A DNA stretch of 9,812 nt from positions 1 to 9,812 of the forward strand of contig CAIWTL010000509.1 of the NCBI GenBank assembly GCA_903915555.1. Direction: 5' to 3'. Made by a program: the position numbers and the translations under genes. Shown here one piece after another: positions 5,488 to 9,812 of the stretch (positions are counted from its first letter, which is position 1; every line of letters begins with the position of its first letter). The notes beneath the pieces are model-generated. The model did not search any database. It had not been told where the DNA came from and saw only the letters and a list, made by a program, of their open reading frames with translations. Source of the DNA: an uncultured Micrococcales bacterium. Its GTDB lineage: Bacteria; Actinomycetota; Actinomycetes; S36-B12; GCA-2699445.

Positions 5488-6568
5488 CACCCGTCGACCG
5501 CCCGGACAACCAGCCACTGAGAACGCGCTCGCACGCCACCAGGTCAGCGATCGGCACCCGCTCGTCGACCGCGTGCGCCAGGGAGGGGTCACCGGGCCCG
5601 TAGTTCACGGCCGGGACACCGAGAGCCGAGAACCGGGCGACATCGGTCCACCCGAACTTCGGTCGCGGCTCGGCCCCCACCGACGCGATGAACTCGGCCG
5701 CTGCCGGTCGATCGAGACCGGGCAGCGCTCCGGCGGCGCGATCGACGATCTCGACGTCGAAACCCTCGAACACGTCTCGCACGTGGCGCTCCGCCTCCTC
5801 GACGGTGCGGGTCGGGGCGAAGCGGTAGTTCACCGTGACGACGCACGCGTCCGGGATCACGTTGCCGGCGATACCGCCCTCGATGCCCACGGCATTGAGA
5901 CCCTCGCGGTACTCCAGACCGTCGACCGACACCCGACGCGGCTCGTACTCCTCGAGACGGCGCAGGATCTGGCCCGCCTCGTGGATGGCGTTGCGCCCGA
6001 GCCAGGACCGCGCGCTGTGCGCGCGCACCCCGGTGGTCCTCACCTGCGCCCGGACCGTTCCCTGACAGCCCGCCTCGATGCCGGCTCGGGACGGCTCCAT
6101 CAGGATCGCGAAGTCGGCCGCGAGCCAGTCCGGGTGCGTCTCCGCCAGGCGAGCCAGTCCGTTGAACCGCGCGTCGATCTCCTCGCACTCGTAGAAAACG
6201 TAGGTGACGTCGTGCACCGGGCGATCGACCATCGCGGCGAGGCGCAACCCGACCGCCACGCCACCCTTCATGTCACATGAGCCGAGTCCGTGGATCGCTC
6301 CGTCCCTGATGGTGTGCGGAAGGTTCCCGGCCGACGGCACCGTGTCGAGGTGGCCACCGATGAGGACCCGCGCGGGCCGGCCCAGGGAGGTGCGGGCCAC
6401 GACGGTGTCACCGTCCCGGTCCACCCGCAGATGGGGGATCCGCCGCAATGCCGCCTCGACGGCGTCCGCGAGCGGACCCTCGCTGCGGGACTCGCTGGGG
6501 ATGTCGACGAGATCGGCGGTCAGGGAGACCACGTCGCGGTCGAGGTCGAGAACGGGGGCCGAGGTCAC
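5477..6568 (-). CDS. dapE: Succinyl-diaminopimelate desuccinylase
   Basis: DapE is a zinc-dependent M20-family amidohydrolase of the cytosol. It splits N-succinyl-LL-diaminopimelate into LL-diaminopimelate and succinate, on the way to lysine and cell-wall diaminopimelate. The 363-residue product shows the full two-metal site: His73 and Asp75 in GGHLDTVP, bridging Asp99 in GSCDMKGG, general base Glu129 and ligand Glu130 in YECEE, Glu158 in LMEPS, and His332 in LAHAVDE. Residues about 180-290 fit the dimerisation lid. The frame stays open upstream to 6691, but that would overlap dapD. The GTG at 6568 puts the protein at the family length and lies six bases after a TACCGT box, so the mRNA is probably leaderless. 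It diverges from dapD by 17 bases. Its 3' end overlaps thpR with no terminator visible in the overlap. Confidence 0.94.
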   Translation of the reverse strand: MTSAPVLDLDRDVVSLTADLVDIPSESRSEGPLADAVEAALRRIPHLRVDRDGDTVVARTSLGRPARVLIGGHLDTVPSAGNLPHTIRDGAIHGLGSCDMKGGVAVGLRLAAMVDRPVHDVTYVFYECEEIDARFNGLARLAETHPDWLAADFAILMEPSRAGIEAGCQGTVRAQVRTTGVRAHSARSWLGRNAIHEAGQILRRLEEYEPRRVSVDGLEYREGLNAVGIEGGIAGNVIPDACVVTVNYRFAPTRTVEEAERHVRDVFEGFDVEIVDRAAGALPGLDRPAAAEFIASVGAEPRPKFGWTDVARFSALGVPAVNYGPGDPSLAHAVDERVPIADLVACERVLSGWLSGRSTGVTP

Positions 6569-6580
6569 ATGGGTACGGTA
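6568..6580 (-). promoter_or_regulatory. Leaderless dapE promoter
   Basis: On the minus strand TACCGT (6580-6575) is followed by six bases and the GTG start at 6568, so the predicted +1 is the first base of the start codon. No Shine-Dalgarno sequence precedes this GTG. Five of the six bases of this box are shared with the dapD -10 box on the other strand. Confidence 0.6.
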
Positions 6581-6586
6581 TCCCGG
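6574..6586 (+). promoter_or_regulatory. Leaderless dapD promoter
   Basis: TACGGT (6574-6579) is followed by six bases and the GTG start at 6586, the mirror image of the dapE promoter. No Shine-Dalgarno sequence precedes the GTG. Any -35 contact would fall in the first codons of dapE; I see no good TTGACA match. The same TACGGT hexamer recurs upstream of gltA. Confidence 0.6.
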
Positions 6587-7530
6587 TGAGCGAATCCGAA
6601 CTTCAGCCTGTGACAGGTCCCGCCAGCGCCATCGGCCTGGCGTCCGTGGTGGGGGACGAGATCCTCGAGGTCTGGTACCCGGCCCCCACACTGGGTGACG
6701 TCCCCACCGACGTGCCCGACATCTCCAGCGGGATCGGTACCGACCACATCCGGGGGGTCACGGTCCAGACCGTCACGACCGCCATCGGGGAACTCCAGGA
6801 CGCCCCGACCGATGTGGCCGACGCCTATCTGCGGCTCCAACTGCTGTCACACCGACTGGTGCAGCCACGGACCATCAACCTCGACGGCCTGTTCGGTCTG
6901 CTACCGAACGTGGCGTGGACGTCGCTGGGACCGGTGGCCCTGCGGGACCTGGACGCGGCCCGGCTGCGCGCCCGTTCGAGAGGCGCGAATCTGACGGTCC
7001 TCGGGGTCGACAAGTTCCCGCGGATGGTCGACTACGTCGTGCCGTCCGGGGTGCGAATCGGGGATGCGGACCGGGTCCGGTTGGGCGCCCACCTCGCGGA
7101 GGGCACGACCGTGATGCACGAGGGATTCGTGAACTTCAACGCCGGCACGTTGGGCCACTCCATGGTGGAGGGTCGTATCAGCGCCGGTGTCGTCGTCGGT
7201 GACGGAACCGACATCGGCGGGGGCGCCTCGATCATGGGAACGCTCTCGGGCGGGGGCAAGGAGGTCATCACGATCGGCGCGAGCAGTCTGATCGGCGCCA
7301 ACGCAGGCTGTGGGATCTCCCTGGGTGACGAGTGCGTCATCGAGGCCGGCTGTTACGTGACGGCAGGAGCCAAGGTCACGCTGCCCGACGGCGAGGTGGT
7401 GGCGGCCCGGGAGCTCTCCGGGGCCGACGGCCTGTTGTTCCGACGCAACAGCGTCTCGGGCGCACTCGAGGTGGTGCCGCGGTCGGGTTCGTGGGGGGGA
7501 CTCAACGCCGCACTGCACCATCACAACTGA
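6586..7530 (+). CDS. dapD: Tetrahydrodipicolinate N-succinyltransferase, actinobacterial type
   Basis: DapD transfers succinate from succinyl-CoA to tetrahydrodipicolinate, opening the succinylase branch of lysine and diaminopimelate synthesis; it works as a cytosolic trimer. The 314-residue length matches the actinobacterial form (317 in M. tuberculosis). Residues 1-140 are the N-terminal alpha/beta part. From about 155 to 275 lie hexapeptide repeats of a left-handed beta-helix (for example IGDADRVRLGAHLAEGTTV, then IGGGASIMG and IGASSLIGANAG). Glu195 in MVEGRIS matches the catalytic Glu of the M. tuberculosis enzyme. The C-terminal segment with LLFRRNS and GLNAALHHHN is typical. The GTG start gives the family N-terminus (ESELQPVTGPASAIGLAS), whereas upstream codons in frame read antisense to dapE. 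It is transcribed away from dapE and ends at a bidirectional terminator. Confidence 0.95.
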   Translation: MSESELQPVTGPASAIGLASVVGDEILEVWYPAPTLGDVPTDVPDISSGIGTDHIRGVTVQTVTTAIGELQDAPTDVADAYLRLQLLSHRLVQPRTINLDGLFGLLPNVAWTSLGPVALRDLDAARLRARSRGANLTVLGVDKFPRMVDYVVPSGVRIGDADRVRLGAHLAEGTTVMHEGFVNFNAGTLGHSMVEGRISAGVVVGDGTDIGGGASIMGTLSGGGKEVITIGASSLIGANAGCGISLGDECVIEAGCYVTAGAKVTLPDGEVVAARELSGADGLLFRRNSVSGALEVVPRSGSWGGLNAALHHHN

Positions 7531-7550
7531 CGGCGCCGGAACGGCGGCCG
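7531..7550. terminator. Bidirectional terminator between dapD and the hemerythrin gene
   Basis: The 21-base gap between two convergent stop codons is almost wholly a hairpin. A 5-bp stem CGCCG/CGGCG with loop GAA is extended by CGG/CCG after a one-base bulge. There is no T-run, but the placement and symmetry fit a terminator serving both dapD and the gltA operon. Confidence 0.65.
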
Positions 7551-7551
7551 A

Positions 7552-8181
7552 TCAGACGCCGCACTCCCGGGAGAACTGTTGGTACTTCCGGGTGGTCATC
7601 GGCTTCACGAAAGCCCGGACGAACCCGGGGAGCATCGACCAGGTGGTGCTCACCTGCTCCTGGGTCGCGCCGTCACAGATCCACGGGAGCACGAGGTCGG
7701 AGTCCTCCTGGCTGCGGGTCCGTTCCATGAAGCCCTTCAGATCGTCCTTGGTGACATACCGCCGGACGATCGGGATGGCGTCGCGCTCCTCGTGGGCGCA
7801 GTGCCCGGCCAGCACCTCACGGACGCGGTCGAAACCCCGCTGGACGGCCGCGATGTCGGTATCGGGACCTAGCACCGATATCGATCCGTCGAGGGAGTCC
7901 AGGGCCCGGGACAGAGCCACGTGCTCGGACTCCATCGCGGTGAGCACGGCCTTCTCCTCACCCGTCGCCCGGGCGAGGGCGACGGGCCACAGGCACTGGT
8001 CCTCCGCCTCGTGGTGGGTGCGAAGGGTATCGGAGAAGAACCGGTACCGCCGTTGGATGCCCCCGGTGACGAGGGGATCGGCCAGGTCCGCGCGGCCCAC
8101 CGCTGGGCGAAGCCGGTCGATCTCCCGGAGGAACGCACTGTGCATGTTGGCGTTGATCGTGAAATCGACCTGGTCGCCCAT
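7552..8181 (-). CDS. Hemerythrin HHE domain protein
   Basis: This 209-residue soluble protein has a four-helix hemerythrin-like domain that should bind a non-haem di-iron centre. Candidate ligands are His14 (NMHSAF), His56, His57 and Glu60 (HHEAEDQ), His87 (ESEHVAL), and His127, His130 and Glu131 (HCAHEER). Residues about 150-209 form an extra C-terminal region with LPWICDGAT and a basic helix, seen in many actinobacterial relatives. Family roles range from O2 or NO sensing to peroxide removal and iron storage; none can be chosen from sequence alone. It begins 17 bases after the gltA stop on the same strand, so it is probably co-transcribed with gltA. Only a weak GCGGGGA stretch precedes the ATG, suggesting modest translation or dependence on the upstream gene. 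Confidence 0.88.
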   Translation of the reverse strand: MGDQVDFTINANMHSAFLREIDRLRPAVGRADLADPLVTGGIQRRYRFFSDTLRTHHEAEDQCLWPVALARATGEEKAVLTAMESEHVALSRALDSLDGSISVLGPDTDIAAVQRGFDRVREVLAGHCAHEERDAIPIVRRYVTKDDLKGFMERTRSQEDSDLVLPWICDGATQEQVSTTWSMLPGFVRAFVKPMTTRKYQQFSRECGV

Positions 8182-8198
8182 GAGTGTCCCCGCCCGTC

Positions 8199-9485
<1,287 letters not shown>

Positions 9486-9489
9486 CGCG

Positions 9490-9497
9490 ACCTCCTC
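9490..9497 (-). promoter_or_regulatory. gltA ribosome binding site
   Basis: GAGGAGGT on the minus strand, with its core AGGAGG five bases before the GTG at 9485, is one of the best Shine-Dalgarno sequences in the window. It fixes the gltA start and suggests high expression. Confidence 0.8.
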
Positions 9498-9520
9498 ACC
9501 CGGGCTCCCGCCCGTCGTCC

Positions 9521-9533
9521 TTGTCCCACCGTA
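9521..9533 (-). promoter_or_regulatory. Putative gltA promoter
   Basis: TACGGT (minus strand, 9533-9528) is the same -10 hexamer as at dapD. Six bases separate it from A at 9521, the predicted +1, which gives a 36-base leader containing the Shine-Dalgarno sequence. The -35 region falls in the dapC terminator hairpin and does not match TTGACA. Confidence 0.45.
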
Positions 9534-9550
9534 GCCACTGGTTCCCCGGT

Positions 9551-9565
9551 GGGCTGCGGCAGCCC
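9551..9565 (-). terminator. Terminator hairpin after dapC
   Basis: A 6-bp stem GGGCTG/CAGCCC with a 3-base loop starts six bases past the dapC stop, with one further pair possible after a bulge. There is no T-run. It would separate dapC transcription from gltA. Confidence 0.5.
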
Positions 9566-9571
9566 CGTAGG

Positions 9572-9812
9572 TCAGTGCGCGCGCAGTCGCCGGGCCGCCT
9601 CGGCCAGCAGGTCGTCGGGCTCCGTCAGCGCGACCCGGATGTGGCTCCGCCCAGACGGACCGTAGAACCCACCTGGCGCAACCACGATGCCCAGATCCGC
9701 CAACTGCGCCACGAGTTCTTCGTCGGTCGCGCCGTCACGCGCCGCCCACACGAAGAGTCCTGCTTCCGAGTGGTCGACGCGGAACCCGGCGGCCCGCATC
9801 GCGCCGCCCAGG
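9572..9812 (-). CDS. dapC: Succinyldiaminopimelate aminotransferase, C-terminal fragment
   Basis: Only the last 79 or so codons are in the window; the gene continues past the right edge. The visible part is the C-terminal small domain of a fold-type I PLP aminotransferase. It has GFRVDHSEAGLFVWAARDG, then GIVVAPGGFYGPSGRSHIRVALTEP, where the Arg of HIRVALT is the conserved substrate carboxylate-binding residue. This tail resembles the actinobacterial DapC that converts N-succinyl-2-amino-6-oxopimelate to N-succinyl-LL-diaminopimelate with glutamate as donor. dapD and dapE nearby, which encode the steps before and after it, support this. The PLP lysine lies outside the window, so another class I aminotransferase cannot be excluded. 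The first in-frame ATG seen (9799) is internal, not the start. Confidence 0.78.
   Translation of the reverse strand, partial: LGGAMRAAGFRVDHSEAGLFVWAARDGATDEELVAQLADLGIVVAPGGFYGPSGRSHIRVALTEPDDLLAEAARRLRAH

Noticed and set aside
6569..6691. Longer dapE reading from 6691.
   Set aside because: It would overlap the first 35 codons of dapD and adds an Arg/Pro-rich stretch unlike DapE; the GTG at 6568 fits family length and the -10 spacing.

Overview
This window looks like chromosomal DNA from a very GC-rich actinobacterium. The evidence is the overall base composition, several GTG starts, -10 boxes of the TAnnnT type with weak -35 regions, apparently leaderless genes, and actinobacterial-type DapD, DapE and DapC proteins. 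A member of the Mycobacteriales is my best guess; genus cannot be fixed from the sequence. There are ten coding genes, one of them cut by the right edge. I saw no tRNA, rRNA, CRISPR array, insertion sequence, phage gene or sign of recent transfer. The gene-free gaps are all short; the longest is the 225-base divergent region at 4289-4513.

Layout from left to right. Positions 40-1087 (minus) hold a two-gene membrane module of unknown function. The first gene encodes a Pro-rich, single-pass, coiled-coil protein. The second, translationally coupled to it, encodes a tail-anchored protein with a strict Ser-every-third-residue repeat. Positions 1185-3200 (minus) encode a CPA2 cation:proton antiporter with two Usp-like cytosolic domains, and 3275-4288 (minus) an aldose 1-epimerase-like enzyme. 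Diverging from the latter, 4514-5487 (plus) is a coupled pair: a 149-residue protein of unknown function and the RNA 2',3'-cyclic phosphodiesterase ThpR. The ThpR gene overlaps tail to tail with dapE (minus, 5477-6568). dapE diverges from dapD (plus, 6586-7530) across only 17 bases. dapD converges on a gltA-hemerythrin unit (minus, 9485 to 7552), and the 3' end of dapC enters from the right edge (minus).

The clearest metabolic theme is the succinylase branch of diaminopimelate/lysine synthesis. DapD, DapC and DapE act in that order, and all three genes lie within about 4.5 kb, with citrate synthase between dapC and dapD. Citrate synthase is the entry enzyme of the TCA cycle, which can supply the succinyl-CoA that DapD uses.

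The most interesting features are the Ser-triplet tail-anchored protein with its coiled-coil partner, and the dapE/dapD gap. In that gap two leaderless promoters face opposite ways and share five bases of their -10 boxes. The antiporter gene has the same leaderless geometry: TAnnnT, six bases, GTG.
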